This document shows positions 17,559-27,020 of a stretch of DNA of 64,000 nt, piece after piece. Origin of the DNA: Phycisphaeraceae bacterium (GTDB taxonomy: Bacteria > Planctomycetota > Phycisphaerae > Phycisphaerales > UBA1924); the NCBI GenBank assembly GCA_020639155.1, contig JACKHF010000001.1, forward strand, positions 1,302,001 through 1,366,000, given 5' to 3'. Within the stretch, counting starts at the first letter, position 1. Each line of letters starts with the position of its first letter. The position numbers were made by a program, and so were the translations under genes. Below the pieces are notes generated by a model. That model searched no databases and had not been told where the DNA came from. It was given only the letters and a program-made list of their open reading frames with translations.

Positions 17559-17726
17559 TCAGTCGCGTGACCTGACACCCTTTGTTCCTCGCAGTGCGAG
17601 CCGGAACAGCAGGCCGATGATCTCATGATCGACACCGACAGCCTTCGCAGCCGTCCTGATCTCGCCGATAGTGTCCGCGATGTACTGCTCCTCGTTGTAA
17701 GCTGGGATGACAAACGAGACGTGCAT
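17559..17726 (-). pseudogene. Remnant of a family 2 glycosyltransferase (internal deletion)
   Basis: A 55-codon reading frame. Residues 1-37 begin MHVSFVIPAYNEEQYIADTI and continue to VDHEII, exactly the first strand and helix of a GT2 enzyme up to where VVDDGSTD should follow. Instead it jumps to GLLFRLALRGTKGVRSRD and stops, so the catalytic DxD region and the rest are missing. The likeliest reading is an in-frame internal deletion that joined the two ends of a former gene. The frame lies directly beside the AT-rich KAP insert, so the same rearrangement may have caused both. A short functional peptide is unlikely. Confidence 0.65.
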
Positions 17727-17791
17727 GCGTGGTCCCTTCCGGGCAGGCCGTGTTTGAGGGTATATTGCGTGTCTTGTGGTGTGGTTTCGCG

Positions 17792-17819
17792 TTCACATTT
17801 CAAGGCTGAGGCATACGAT
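17792..17819 (+). promoter_or_regulatory. Possible promoter of the lipoprotein-resB-ccsA operon
   Basis: TTCACA (17792-17797) and TACGAT (17814-17819) with a 16-base spacer. A start site about 7 bases after the -10 would fall almost on the GTG/ATG at 17828-17831, giving a leaderless or nearly leaderless message. This fits the lack of a Shine-Dalgarno sequence there. Confidence 0.35.
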
Positions 17820-17830
17820 GCGACGCTGTG

Positions 17831-18898
17831 ATGCCCCTGCTCCAGAAGCTGCTTTACCGACGTGTTTTTCAGGGTTGTTGTGCGCTCGTTGCGTTCGGGT
17901 TGGGGCTGGCTGGATGCGAGAAGGAGCCGATCCGGGCGTACAAGGCGCCGAAGGATCCTCCCGTGCCGGAGTTTGTGAAACAGGCGGACGGCCAAGCAAG
18001 CTCCGATCAGCCGACCATCGAGATCATCTGGGATGTGCCAGCAACGTGGACAGAGGACCCGTCGCCGAGAGAGATGCGTGTGACGACCTTCTTCGCGCAG
18101 GTCGAAGGGCATGATCCTGCCGAGATCTCGCTGAACGCGTTTGGAGGCGATGTTGGTGGCTTGCTTGCAAACATCAACCGCTGGCGATCGCAGGTGAACC
18201 TCGCTCCGATCGAGGGAGCGCAGTTGATCGATCACGTGGAACTGATGGATGGGCTCGGCGGGCAGATCGCAGTGGTGCGTGAGATCGGCGAGAACGACAT
18301 GCAGGTGCTTGGTGCTGCGATGCTTCCCGGGGACGGACAAACGTGGTTTGTGAAGGTGCTGGCACACCGTGACATCTGCGCACTGATCGAGCAGGATCTG
18401 ATCACTTTCGCAAAGTCGTTGAGACCGAAGAGCCTCGGGCTTGATGCGTCCGATCCAGAGGCCGGCATGGAGATCAGCGCCATCACGAAACGGCTTGGCA
18501 CATGGCAGGCGCACGAGACGTGGACATGGACTGAGCCGACATCGTCCATGATCGCAATGTCATTCGTTGCGCGTTCCGACGAGAACGTCAAGATCACTGT
18601 GACACCGCTGCGTGGAGAAGGTGGCGGGCTGCTGCCGAATGTGAACCGATGGCGCGCGCAACTGGGATTGCCCTCGATCATGTCGATGGACGATCAGCCG
18701 ATGCAGACGCTGAGTGAGAACGCTCAACTGTTCGACGAGACCTCATCCGATGGGGCAACGCGCACCTTGGTTGCGGTCGTGGAGGATGGCGCGATCTCCT
18801 GGTATCTCAAGATCATGGGGCCGACACAGGGTGTGAGCGATGAGTCCGAACGATTCATGCAGTTTGTGCATCACGTGATTGCGGAGGAGAAAAAGTGA
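17831..18898 (+). CDS. Lipoprotein with duplicated domain, in cytochrome c maturation operon
   Basis: About 355 residues. The signal peptide ends in lipobox LAGC, so the mature protein is lipid-anchored facing the periplasm. Two copies of one module follow: the first runs VPATWTEDPSPREMRVTTF ... GGLLANINRWRSQVNLAPI, the second WTWTEPTSSMIAMSF ... GGLLPNVNRWRAQLGLPSI. Each ends in a KxL-(K/R) helix region. The repeated NxNRWR motif is the clearest link. I do not recognise the function. Its last codons overlap the resB start by four bases (GTGA), so it is translationally coupled to ResB and CcsA and is a good candidate accessory protein. A GTG directly before the ATG (17828) is an alternative start. 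Confidence 0.75.
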   Translation: MPLLQKLLYRRVFQGCCALVAFGLGLAGCEKEPIRAYKAPKDPPVPEFVKQADGQASSDQPTIEIIWDVPATWTEDPSPREMRVTTFFAQVEGHDPAEISLNAFGGDVGGLLANINRWRSQVNLAPIEGAQLIDHVELMDGLGGQIAVVREIGENDMQVLGAAMLPGDGQTWFVKVLAHRDICALIEQDLITFAKSLRPKSLGLDASDPEAGMEISAITKRLGTWQAHETWTWTEPTSSMIAMSFVARSDENVKITVTPLRGEGGGLLPNVNRWRAQLGLPSIMSMDDQPMQTLSENAQLFDETSSDGATRTLVAVVEDGAISWYLKIMGPTQGVSDESERFMQFVHHVIAEEKK

Positions 18899-20118
18899 GT
18901 TGGCTCCGCACCATATGCAAGCCCATTGCGTCGCTGAAGCTCACTGTCGCGCTGTTCGCGATGTCAATGTTCCTTGTATTCGCGGGCACGCTTGCGCAGC
19001 AATACGACGGTGTGTGGACAGTTGTCGACAGATACTTCCGATCGCCAATCGTGCGCATTCCCGTGAAGATCTTCGTGCCCGGCGCGTTCAAGCAGCCACC
19101 CGACGCGCTTGCGTTCTTCTTTCCCGGTGGATTGACCATCGGTGTTGTGCTGTTTTTCAATCTGATCACTGCGCACATTATCCACTTCAAGTACTCGTTG
19201 AAGCGCCTCGGCATCATCATCATGCACTTCGGCGTGATCCTGCTGTTGGCAGGCGAGTTTGTTACGGGAGCCTTCGCGCGCGAGGGCAACATGTCGATCT
19301 ACGAGACCAGCTACTCGAACTTCATCGAGGACACGCGCCATCCCGAACTCGCCATCGTGCGGACATCAGACTCAGACGAGACGATGGATGATGTGATCGT
19401 TGTGCCCGATCATCTGCTGCGAACATCCGGCGCGAGCATCTCGGACGATGCATTGCCTGTGGATATCCACATTGATGAGTGGCAATCGAACTCAGCGTTG
19501 AGTCCGCCAATCGAGGTGTCGCCTGAAAGACGTGCTGAACTGCTCTCAAGAGTAAGCACGGGATTGGGGCAGTTTGTTGCGTCGGTACGTGTACCGACGA
19601 TTACAGGTGTTGATGCGAGCAGGGTCGATGTACCCGCGTGCTATGTCACGTTTTATAAAAAAGGCACGAACTTCAAGGAATCGCTCGGGTCGTATCTGCT
19701 CTCGGCATACTTCACCTCAGAGGATGTGCAGGTGCTGGATGTGAATGGCACGGAGTACCGGGTGTCATTGCGATTCAAGCGAGTATACAAGCCGTACGAG
19801 ATCCACCTGATTGATTTCTCGCATGATCTGTTTGTTGGAACAAAGACACCGCGCAACTTCTCCAGCGAGTGCAGATTGATCGATCGTGAGCGGAACGTCG
19901 ATCGCACGGTAAAGATATGGATGAACAATCCATTACGCTATCGTGGCGAGACGTTCTATCAGCAGTCGTACAAGCCCAACGATACCGGCACCGTGCTGCA
20001 GGTGGTGAACAATCCCGGCTGGTTGATTCCGTACATCTCGTGCATTCTTGTTGCATTCGGCATGATGTGGCACTTCGGTATTCGCCTCAGCACATTCGTC
20101 CGGAGGCAGGCGCGATGA
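18895..20118 (+). CDS. resB: ResB, cytochrome c biogenesis protein (system II)
   Basis: 407 residues. Three N-terminal membrane helices (LKLTVALFAMSMFLVFAGTLAQ, LTIGVVLFFNLITAHII, IIMHFGVILLLAGEFVTGA) precede a large periplasmic domain, and a final helix (LIPYISCILVAFGMMWHFGI) closes the protein. FYQQSYKPNDTGTVLQVVNN is a typical ResB block. With CcsA it forms the system II synthase that carries haem across the membrane and attaches it to apocytochrome c CxxCH motifs. The start is GTG, overlapping the lipoprotein stop; its stop overlaps the ccsA start (ATGA). Confidence 0.9.
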   Translation: MSWLRTICKPIASLKLTVALFAMSMFLVFAGTLAQQYDGVWTVVDRYFRSPIVRIPVKIFVPGAFKQPPDALAFFFPGGLTIGVVLFFNLITAHIIHFKYSLKRLGIIIMHFGVILLLAGEFVTGAFAREGNMSIYETSYSNFIEDTRHPELAIVRTSDSDETMDDVIVVPDHLLRTSGASISDDALPVDIHIDEWQSNSALSPPIEVSPERRAELLSRVSTGLGQFVASVRVPTITGVDASRVDVPACYVTFYKKGTNFKESLGSYLLSAYFTSEDVQVLDVNGTEYRVSLRFKRVYKPYEIHLIDFSHDLFVGTKTPRNFSSECRLIDRERNVDRTVKIWMNNPLRYRGETFYQQSYKPNDTGTVLQVVNNPGWLIPYISCILVAFGMMWHFGIRLSTFVRRQAR

Positions 20119-21914
20119 CATCAGCACACAGTGCACCATCCTCATTTCTGCAGCGTGCGTTTCCGTGGATCGTGTGCATGCTGCTGGTACTGTTTCTTGG
20201 CAGTTCGATATTCCGCGGTGCGCCGAAGTCTGATTCCGGGTTTGATTACGACGCATTCGGACGCATCCCCGTCTCGGCAGAGGGGAGAACCAAGCCGCTC
20301 GACACCGTTGCACGCAATGCGCTGATGCAGATCAGCGGGAAGCAGTCAGTTGAGCTTTCGATGCCGGCTTCACATCACGACAACGCCGATGTAGAAGCAG
20401 GACGGAAAGAGAGGAAGGTCGAAGCGATCGAGTGGCTGGCGTGGGTGATGACACGATCGCAGGAAGCCGCCGACTTCCCGGTGTTCCGCATCGATCATCC
20501 CGATGTGCTTGGAACGATCGGGTTGGCAGGAACAGATCGCAAGCGATTCTCGCTGAATGAACTGCTCCCGAATGTTGCAGAGATAGATGAGCAGGCGTCA
20601 CGAGCGCTCAATGTACCAGCAAAGCAGCGCGATCCATTCCAGCGCCATATTGCAAATCTTGACGATCAGTTGACAACATACGCGCTTATTACCCGATCTG
20701 ACACGCCGTACTTTGTTCCGCCGCTGACGCAGGAGGAAGACTGGCAAAGCGCAAGCTCTGCTGCGCAGAACGCACCGTCGCACCCGGGATTCGTCTCAAT
20801 TGAGCAGATCATGCTGAGACATCAGAGCGACGATGTCGAGGCGTTCAATGAAGCAGTGAAAAATCATCTCAACCTGGTTGCAAAGACGAACGGGCGAGCG
20901 ACATCACGAGCGAATGTGGAGGTCATATTCAACCGCGCAAAGCCATTTCTGAATGCAGCAGTGCTGTATGTGCTCGCGTTCCTGCTGGCCCTTTTCAGTG
21001 TGCTGTTCTCGTGCATGCAGACGAAACAGGGTTGGGCCGACGCGCTGGGACGGGCAGCTCTGGGAGTGATATTCATCTCGTTCGTCATGCACACCATCGG
21101 TCTTGGCACACGCATCTATTTGCAGGGTCGTCCACCTGTGACAAATCTGTACTCTTCTGCCATCTTTGTTGGCTGGGGATGTGTGCTGCTCGGTATGTTC
21201 CTTGAGCGTCTGTTCCGTATTGGTATCGGTTCCATCGTTGCTTCTGCGGTCGGGTTTGCGACGCTTATCATCGCGCACAATCTCAGTTCCGGTGGCGACA
21301 CGATGCAGATGATGCAGGCGGTGCTTGATTCCAACTTCTGGCTCGCAACGCATGTTGTTGTTATCACGATCGGGTATTCAGCAACGTTCCTTGCCGGCGC
21401 ACTCGCGATTGTGTACATCCTCATGGGTGTGCTGACACTCGCACTCAACAAGGAACGCGCAACAGCGCTGTCCAAGATGATCTACGGAGTGATCTGCTTT
21501 GCATCGCTCATGAGCTTTGTTGGCACAGTGCTCGGCGGGATCTGGGCGGACCAGTCGTGGGGAAGGTTCTGGGGCTGGGATCCGAAGGAAAACGGTGCAG
21601 TGCTCATTGTGATGATGAACCTGCTGATTCTTCACGCGCGATGGGGAGGGATGATCAAGCAACGTGGCATGGCAGTGCTGGCGGTCTTCGGCAACATCAT
21701 TACCGCGTGGGCATGGTTCGGCACCAACATGCTTGGTGTTGGTCTCCACTCGTACGGCTTTACAAACTCGGCAGCGTTCTGGCTGATCGTCTTTGTTGCG
21801 AGCCAGTTGCTCATCATGACAGTTGGCACTCTGCCGCAGCGGTTGTGGATGAGTGATCCGAAGCAGCCCGGTTCGCAGAGCATGCCCAGTTTGAAACAGG
21901 CCGTCTCGATCTAG
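20115..21914 (+). CDS. ccsA: CcsA/ResC, cytochrome c haem-handling synthase subunit
   Basis: 599 residues from the ATG that overlaps the resB stop; the frame is open upstream but inside resB. It has a tryptophan-rich haem-binding WWD segment, WGRFWGWDPKENGAVLI, and at least nine membrane helices in the C-terminal two thirds. The first 280 residues form a periplasmic region starting FGRIPVSAEGRTKPLDTVARN, a block typical of CcsA proteins of Planctomycetes and Bacteroidetes. It presents haem with ResB for covalent attachment. It converges with bamA and overlaps its 3' end by four bases. Confidence 0.92.
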   Translation: MTSAHSAPSSFLQRAFPWIVCMLLVLFLGSSIFRGAPKSDSGFDYDAFGRIPVSAEGRTKPLDTVARNALMQISGKQSVELSMPASHHDNADVEAGRKERKVEAIEWLAWVMTRSQEAADFPVFRIDHPDVLGTIGLAGTDRKRFSLNELLPNVAEIDEQASRALNVPAKQRDPFQRHIANLDDQLTTYALITRSDTPYFVPPLTQEEDWQSASSAAQNAPSHPGFVSIEQIMLRHQSDDVEAFNEAVKNHLNLVAKTNGRATSRANVEVIFNRAKPFLNAAVLYVLAFLLALFSVLFSCMQTKQGWADALGRAALGVIFISFVMHTIGLGTRIYLQGRPPVTNLYSSAIFVGWGCVLLGMFLERLFRIGIGSIVASAVGFATLIIAHNLSSGGDTMQMMQAVLDSNFWLATHVVVITIGYSATFLAGALAIVYILMGVLTLALNKERATALSKMIYGVICFASLMSFVGTVLGGIWADQSWGRFWGWDPKENGAVLIVMMNLLILHARWGGMIKQRGMAVLAVFGNIITAWAWFGTNMLGVGLHSYGFTNSAAFWLIVFVASQLLIMTVGTLPQRLWMSDPKQPGSQSMPSLKQAVSI

Positions 21915-24544
21915 TTGCCGAACGGGATGTCAACCGAGAACGTGAACAGACGAAGATCGTCGGTGTCCTCCCTCAGAATCGGGAAACCGAAATCGAAAGC
22001 GAGCGGTACGGAGCTGAGGCCAGGATACAGAAGACGCAATCCAAACCCGGCGCTGACGCGGTAATCATCGAACCCGATGTCATTGGACACGGTTCCGGTG
22101 TCGATAAACCCGACGAGTGCGAGAAAGTCCTCATAGATTGGCTGGCGAACCTCCATGCCAGCATAGAACGACCACGTACCACCAACAGGCTCGTCGCCAA
22201 CCGTCATTGTGTCGTTGCGGATGCCGATTGGGGACACAGCACGGAAGTCAAATCCACGAAAGCTTTGTCCGCCCAGATAGAAGCGTTCATAGGTCGGTAC
22301 CGCGTCCTCGCCCTGCGGGATCCAGTTTGCTTTCGTGTTGAACCGGAACACGGTCGATCGACCGAAAAAGTCCTCGTGCAGGGGCACATAGACGTCGTAC
22401 TCGCCAGAGAGCCTTGTATAGCTGAAGTCGCCGCCGAGCAGTCCGGTCTGCTCAACTGCAAATGCAAGCTGATTGCCCTTGCTGGCGACATACGGATTGT
22501 CGATGCTGGATCGTCGCAGTGAGAACGAGAGCGAGTCGATCAGGTTTGTGTCCTCAACCTCGAAGAAGTCCACGGGCGAGCTTGGATCGATGTCACTCAG
22601 CCCAACCCATTCAGTTCGTAGACCAACACTGCCGACCCAGCGTGATCCAAACCTTCTGCCGACAGTGAACCTACCGCCGTACCGGTTCTCATCGTATTCT
22701 GAGAACTGCCTGTCCCTGTACTGCATGGTTGTTGAGAACGAGTAGTCAGATCCGAAGACGCGTGGCTCACCGAACGTCAGGCTGTAGGTCTGCACCTGCG
22801 TGCCGGGCAGGATGTTCAGTTCCATTGTCTGGCCAGCACCGCGAAACGCCTTGCGATCGATGAGTTCGTCGAAGGAGTCCGGCGTGTCAGTAATGTCGAA
22901 GTTGTCTTCCTTGATAGTGATAGTGCCAAAGACGCCCGAGTCGCTGCTGACAGCAGCGCCGAAGTTGAAGCTGCCGGTCTGTGTTTCAGAGACTTCCACG
23001 AGCATGTCGCGGTATCCGGGGTCGGTCTCGCTCTCGGGCTGGAATGTCAGCGCCATCTGCTTGTCAGGATCAGTGCTGAAGATGCGCGTGTTGGTCAGTT
23101 TTCTTATTGACTCGTCGATATCGTTTCTGTTTGCGGGACGCTCGGGGCGCACATCCAGACGGTCAAGCACGACATCCTTCCTCGTGATAGGTATTCCAGC
23201 AATGATGACCTCGCCTGTCTTAAACTTCTTTCCCTGCTGGATGTCGATCAGCAGATCGAAGACGTGCTCGTCGGTGCGCCGCTGACGGAACTGGTAGATG
23301 GAAACATCCGTGTATCCCAGTTCGTAGAAGGCTTTTTTGATAATCTGCTCGGACTCGTTGATCTTTGTTTCATTGAACACATCGCCCGACTTGACGGTGA
23401 TGTGTCCTGCAATCTGCTCCGGGGCGAATGCACCCATGCGGTACAGCATCACCTGGTTTGGTGAGAGCCGGAACAGATACTCGTTCGGCTGCATGGCCTG
23501 TTGGGCTTCGTACATCGACTGGAAGTACTGCTTTAATGGATCGTCTGGTCTGTGCTGCAGCTCCTCGTCGCGGTAGAGAAGTTTGACCGTTCCGAGTGTG
23601 TAGACCGGTCCCTCATCGATATCGAACTCAACGATGGCTTCCTTGCCGTTGGGTGCTTCGCGGATGCGTCTGCCGACATTGACATCGAGGTATCCGCGAT
23701 CGCGATAGAACGACGCAAGCGCAGCGATGTCGCCATCGAGCTTGTCGTCGTCCATGTATCCCCTCGTGAACAGCCCGCGGACCTCGGTTTTGATGGCCGA
23801 TCGCAACTGGCGCTGGGTGAATGAGAGCTCGCCTATCACCGCACTGAATCGCACGTCCGACACGCGGAGCAGCATACTCTCGCGAATCTTCAGATACAGG
23901 ATCCCGGTCTCGGCAAGCTCCTCCATGTCCGAGAGCACCTGAACGCGGTAGTAGCCCTTCTTCTGGTATGCTGTCTCGATGCGCCGCGTCAGGTTGGAGA
24001 TGATGAACTTGTCAACAGGTGTACCAACAAGACCGCCAACAACTCGTGCAACATCGCCGTCGCTCAGCACAACATTGCCAACGACTTGCACATCCTCGAT
24101 GATCGGTTGCTCGACCACCATGTAGGTGACAATGACTGTTCCCTCGCCGGTTGGCTGCACCTCGACGCGTATGCGTCCAAACTGGGGCAGACGGGACAGG
24201 GTTTTGACATCCTCCTGTGCGGTTTCCGGCGAATACGGCATGCCCCTGACAGTGCGGATCTGGTTTGTTGCCAGCGAGGCGAGGACCGGTTTCATCGGGC
24301 GCAGCGTGTTTGGATCGTCCTCTGTGAAGCTGAACAGCCGCACATCCTGAACGGGTCTGCCGAACAGCGGATCAAGCTCCGGATTCTGCCTGAGTTCGAT
24401 CGGATCCGGATCATCGGCATTCTGCGCGAAGGCAGGTGTGCCTGCACACATGCCCGCAACCAGTGTCATGATCAGCCACGTGCGGGAACGGCCCTTGGAA
24501 GAGCTGAATCCGCAATCAAACATGGCAAACGGGCATCGGTGCAT
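21911..24544 (-). CDS. bamA: BamA/Omp85-family outer-membrane assembly protein
   Basis: About 877 residues. A signal peptide (WLIMTLVAGMCAGTPAFAQ) is followed by about five POTRA-like repeats (for example VQVVGNVVLSDGDVARVVGG, FRVQVLS-like strand/helix units and GEVIIAGIPITRKDVVLDRL). The C-terminal 400 residues form the 16-strand barrel, with the conserved FYLGGQSFRGFDFRAVSP region where family members have the VRGY/F loop. It inserts beta-barrel proteins such as the porin and TolC-type channel into the outer membrane. The start is uncertain: ATG 24544 or 24523, neither with a good ribosome site. Upstream frame overlaps hldE and is not coding here. Confidence 0.9.
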   Translation of the reverse strand: MHRCPFAMFDCGFSSSKGRSRTWLIMTLVAGMCAGTPAFAQNADDPDPIELRQNPELDPLFGRPVQDVRLFSFTEDDPNTLRPMKPVLASLATNQIRTVRGMPYSPETAQEDVKTLSRLPQFGRIRVEVQPTGEGTVIVTYMVVEQPIIEDVQVVGNVVLSDGDVARVVGGLVGTPVDKFIISNLTRRIETAYQKKGYYRVQVLSDMEELAETGILYLKIRESMLLRVSDVRFSAVIGELSFTQRQLRSAIKTEVRGLFTRGYMDDDKLDGDIAALASFYRDRGYLDVNVGRRIREAPNGKEAIVEFDIDEGPVYTLGTVKLLYRDEELQHRPDDPLKQYFQSMYEAQQAMQPNEYLFRLSPNQVMLYRMGAFAPEQIAGHITVKSGDVFNETKINESEQIIKKAFYELGYTDVSIYQFRQRRTDEHVFDLLIDIQQGKKFKTGEVIIAGIPITRKDVVLDRLDVRPERPANRNDIDESIRKLTNTRIFSTDPDKQMALTFQPESETDPGYRDMLVEVSETQTGSFNFGAAVSSDSGVFGTITIKEDNFDITDTPDSFDELIDRKAFRGAGQTMELNILPGTQVQTYSLTFGEPRVFGSDYSFSTTMQYRDRQFSEYDENRYGGRFTVGRRFGSRWVGSVGLRTEWVGLSDIDPSSPVDFFEVEDTNLIDSLSFSLRRSSIDNPYVASKGNQLAFAVEQTGLLGGDFSYTRLSGEYDVYVPLHEDFFGRSTVFRFNTKANWIPQGEDAVPTYERFYLGGQSFRGFDFRAVSPIGIRNDTMTVGDEPVGGTWSFYAGMEVRQPIYEDFLALVGFIDTGTVSNDIGFDDYRVSAGFGLRLLYPGLSSVPLAFDFGFPILREDTDDLRLFTFSVDIPFGN

Positions 24545-24642
24545 GGGTGACCCGGAGGGTAGGAGCAGAAACACGGATTCACGAGACCGCTTGTCCGGGT
24601 TTCCAACGGACAGAATGCTGAAATGTGTGTGGATAGCTGGGT

Positions 24643-26181
24643 TTACCGGCTGGTATCGCGGATAAATCTGTCGCGATCGTCTCGGGTGGTTGCAGTCTTC
24701 CATCGCTCGTCACCCATTGCCTTGAGAACTGCAGTGGTGCTCTCGCCCTCAAGCATGGGTATGCGAACGACACGGCCGCCGTTGGATATGACAAATGCAG
24801 CGCCGGGGATCTCGCCTTCGGTGTACTCGTCGCCTTTTACCAGCACATCGGGCTTGATCCGTCCGATCGTCTCCATTGGGGTGTCGTGGGGAAACACCAC
24901 AACCGCATCAACAGCCGCTAGTCCGCACAGCACGCGCAATCGCTGCTCGAGCGCGTTGACAGGACGAGTTGGCCCCTTGTACTGGCGCACCTTCTCATCG
25001 GTGTTTGTTGCAACGATCAGCAGATCACCCTCGGCCTTGGCTTTATCGAGCAGCCACACGTGTCCCGCGTGCAGTATGTCAAAGCAGCCGTTTGTGAACA
25101 CGACCGTGCCGCCACGGGACTGCACCTGATGCGCGAGTTCAGCGGCCTCATCCACAGAGCGAACCTTTGTGCTGACACGCCCGGATATCGCAAGCAGAGA
25201 CGCATGCACCTTGTTCAACGGGATCGGGCGTGTGCCGAAAACCTCAACCTCAAGCCCTGCAGCTGCATTTGCAAACCGCACACTGTCTTCCCAGCTCAGT
25301 TTGTTTGCGCGTGCTGCAGCAAGCCCCGCAAGGAACATGTCCCCCGCACCTGTCACGTCGTACACCTGGCGCGCAACCGTCGGCACGTGGGTGAATGTGC
25401 CCGATTCATCGCGCACCAATGCGCCCATGCGATCAAGTGTCAATACAACACATCCACCAACCTGTGATGCAAGGGTGTCCGCCATCTCGCGGGATTGCGA
25501 GAGGGTGTCGCCATTATCAAATACCTTGCCCGTTGCAACTTCCGCTTCGGTTCTGTTTGGTGTGATAGCGGTTGCGCCATGGTACTTTGTGTAGCTCTCG
25601 ATGCGTGCTGGATCAACGAGCACCGGCACACTGTGCTCTTGCGCGATGTCGATAATTGCCCTGCACAGTTCTGGTGTGCACACTCCCTTGTTGTAGTCCT
25701 CAATGCACACAATATCAGCCGCCTGTATGTGTGCACGGATCTGCGCAAGGATGGAAGCAGCCACAGTCTCAGAGATTGGGGCCCTTGATTCAAAGTCAGC
25801 CCGGAACATCTTCTGTGGATGACGGTGCTGCGCAAGCCCCACGTAGCTGCGCTTGACCGTGGTTGGGCGCGTGGGATCTGTCACAAGACCAGCGGGGTTG
25901 ATGTTGGCATCCTTGAGTTGTGCGCGGAGTGTGTGTCCTGCGCTGTCTTCGCCTGTAACGCCAACCGCGATGACGCTCGCCTGCAGGGCCTCAAGGTCCA
26001 TGCACAGATTCGCAGCCCCACCCGGTGAACTGACTTCGGATCGGATCTGGAGCACGGGCACCGGCGCATCGGGCGCAAGGCGTTCCGCGTCGCCGTGCAG
26101 CAACTGGTCGAGCATGAAATCCCCGACAACCAGCGCGGTGAAGGATTGCCAGTTGTCGAGGGCCTGAAGCAGCGTGTCCAT
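24643..26181 (-). CDS. hldE: Bifunctional heptose-7-phosphate kinase / ADP-heptose synthase
   Basis: About 512 residues. The N-terminal 330 residues are a PfkB/ribokinase-type kinase with SSPGGAANLCMDL and the signature DVTGAGDMFLAGLAAA. The C-terminal 150 residues are a cytidylyltransferase-like domain with VFTNGCFDILHAGH, where HAGH is the HxGH nucleotide-binding motif, and DVLVKGDEYTE. Together they make ADP-D-glycero-beta-manno-heptose for the LPS inner core. This suggests the organism makes heptose-containing LPS, in line with LptF/G and BamA nearby. It diverges from tsaE across about 100 bases. The start ATG 26181 was chosen because the longer frame enters that shared region. Confidence 0.92.
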   Translation of the reverse strand: MDTLLQALDNWQSFTALVVGDFMLDQLLHGDAERLAPDAPVPVLQIRSEVSSPGGAANLCMDLEALQASVIAVGVTGEDSAGHTLRAQLKDANINPAGLVTDPTRPTTVKRSYVGLAQHRHPQKMFRADFESRAPISETVAASILAQIRAHIQAADIVCIEDYNKGVCTPELCRAIIDIAQEHSVPVLVDPARIESYTKYHGATAITPNRTEAEVATGKVFDNGDTLSQSREMADTLASQVGGCVVLTLDRMGALVRDESGTFTHVPTVARQVYDVTGAGDMFLAGLAAARANKLSWEDSVRFANAAAGLEVEVFGTRPIPLNKVHASLLAISGRVSTKVRSVDEAAELAHQVQSRGGTVVFTNGCFDILHAGHVWLLDKAKAEGDLLIVATNTDEKVRQYKGPTRPVNALEQRLRVLCGLAAVDAVVVFPHDTPMETIGRIKPDVLVKGDEYTEGEIPGAAFVISNGGRVVRIPMLEGESTTAVLKAMGDERWKTATTRDDRDRFIRDTSR

Positions 26182-26283
26182 GCCGAATTGAACACACGCA
26201 AACCGCGATTGACCACCCTTGTGCAAATATCGCTGAGAACGAGGCAGGGATGATTGTGCGGGTCGGTTTGACAACAATGCCCC

Positions 26284-26964
26284 GTGGCCCAGCAAGACCC
26301 CATCCAGCACCACACGATCACGATCGAGCTCTCCGATCCCGCAGCGACACGCACGCTCGCCCTGACGCTTGCCCGCGTCCTTCCAGCCGATGCTGTCGTT
26401 GAGCTGTCGGGGACGCTGGGTGCGGGGAAGACAACATTCGTGCGAAGTCTGGCAGAGGGGCTGGGGGTCGACCCGCGATCGGTTTCAAGCCCGTCGTTTC
26501 TGACCTGCAACGAGTATGTCGTGGCGGATGATCATGACGAGGAGATCCCGGTCATGATCCATGTTGATGCGTACATGACCGCAGAAGTCAAGTCGCCATC
26601 GCGCGGGCAGCCCAGCGGGATCGATTGGGACGAGATCGCGCACGATCGATCGTGCATGGTCGTTGTTGAATGGCCTGCGCGTCTGCATGGCGTGGATTGG
26701 GCTGGCAGGCCCGTGATGCGCATTGAACTCATGCACACGGGCGAGCACTCAAGAAGCGCAACGATCCATTTCGCTGAGTTGCGCGATGTGGTGGAGCACG
26801 ATCTGGTTGAGGCGCTGGCGACCATGCGATCTGATATGCCTGGCGCGTCATCGCTGGCACCGTTTCCAACGGAGCGGGAGCAAATGGCAGATCTGTACAA
26901 GTGGCTGTCGGGGCAGTACACCGTCTCGCGTCCGCTCGATCCGGATGATTTTGAAGAAGTTTGA
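26284..26964 (+). CDS. tsaE: TsaE, tRNA t6A biosynthesis ATPase, with C-terminal extension
   Basis: 226 residues from a GTG start. Walker A is SGTLGAGKTTFVRSLAEGLG, followed by SSPSFLTCNEY (family SPTF..v..Y), HVDAYM and VVVEWPARL, the ordered blocks of TsaE. It drives the TsaBDE complex that puts threonylcarbamoyl on A37 of ANN-decoding tRNAs. It is longer than the usual 150-160 residues: the last 60 (from FPTEREQMADLYKWLSG) are an extra tail without a recognised domain. The threonylcarbamoyl-AMP partner domain, TsaC, is in a fusion gene at 39.3-40.5 kb. Confidence 0.88.
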   Translation: MAQQDPIQHHTITIELSDPAATRTLALTLARVLPADAVVELSGTLGAGKTTFVRSLAEGLGVDPRSVSSPSFLTCNEYVVADDHDEEIPVMIHVDAYMTAEVKSPSRGQPSGIDWDEIAHDRSCMVVVEWPARLHGVDWAGRPVMRIELMHTGEHSRSATIHFAELRDVVEHDLVEALATMRSDMPGASSLAPFPTEREQMADLYKWLSGQYTVSRPLDPDDFEEV

Positions 26965-27020
26965 ATGGGCAGCGCACATGTAATGGTGCTGCTGACTACA
27001 AAGTTGTGAGGATGGCAGGT

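Noticed and set aside
15990..17560. Attachment-site repeat of the tRNA-Met 3' end at the far side of the KAP insert
   Set aside because: I looked for a copy of the T-arm/acceptor sequence around 17400-17560 and saw none; there is also no integrase, so site-specific integration is not shown.
17492..18514. 340-codon minus-strand frame opposite the lipoprotein gene
   Set aside because: Covers the lipoprotein in antisense and runs through the GT2 remnant in another frame; no conserved pattern.
24545..24703. Upstream extension of the bamA frame
   Set aside because: It runs into the hldE 3' end and lacks a signal-peptide role; the signal peptide starts further in.
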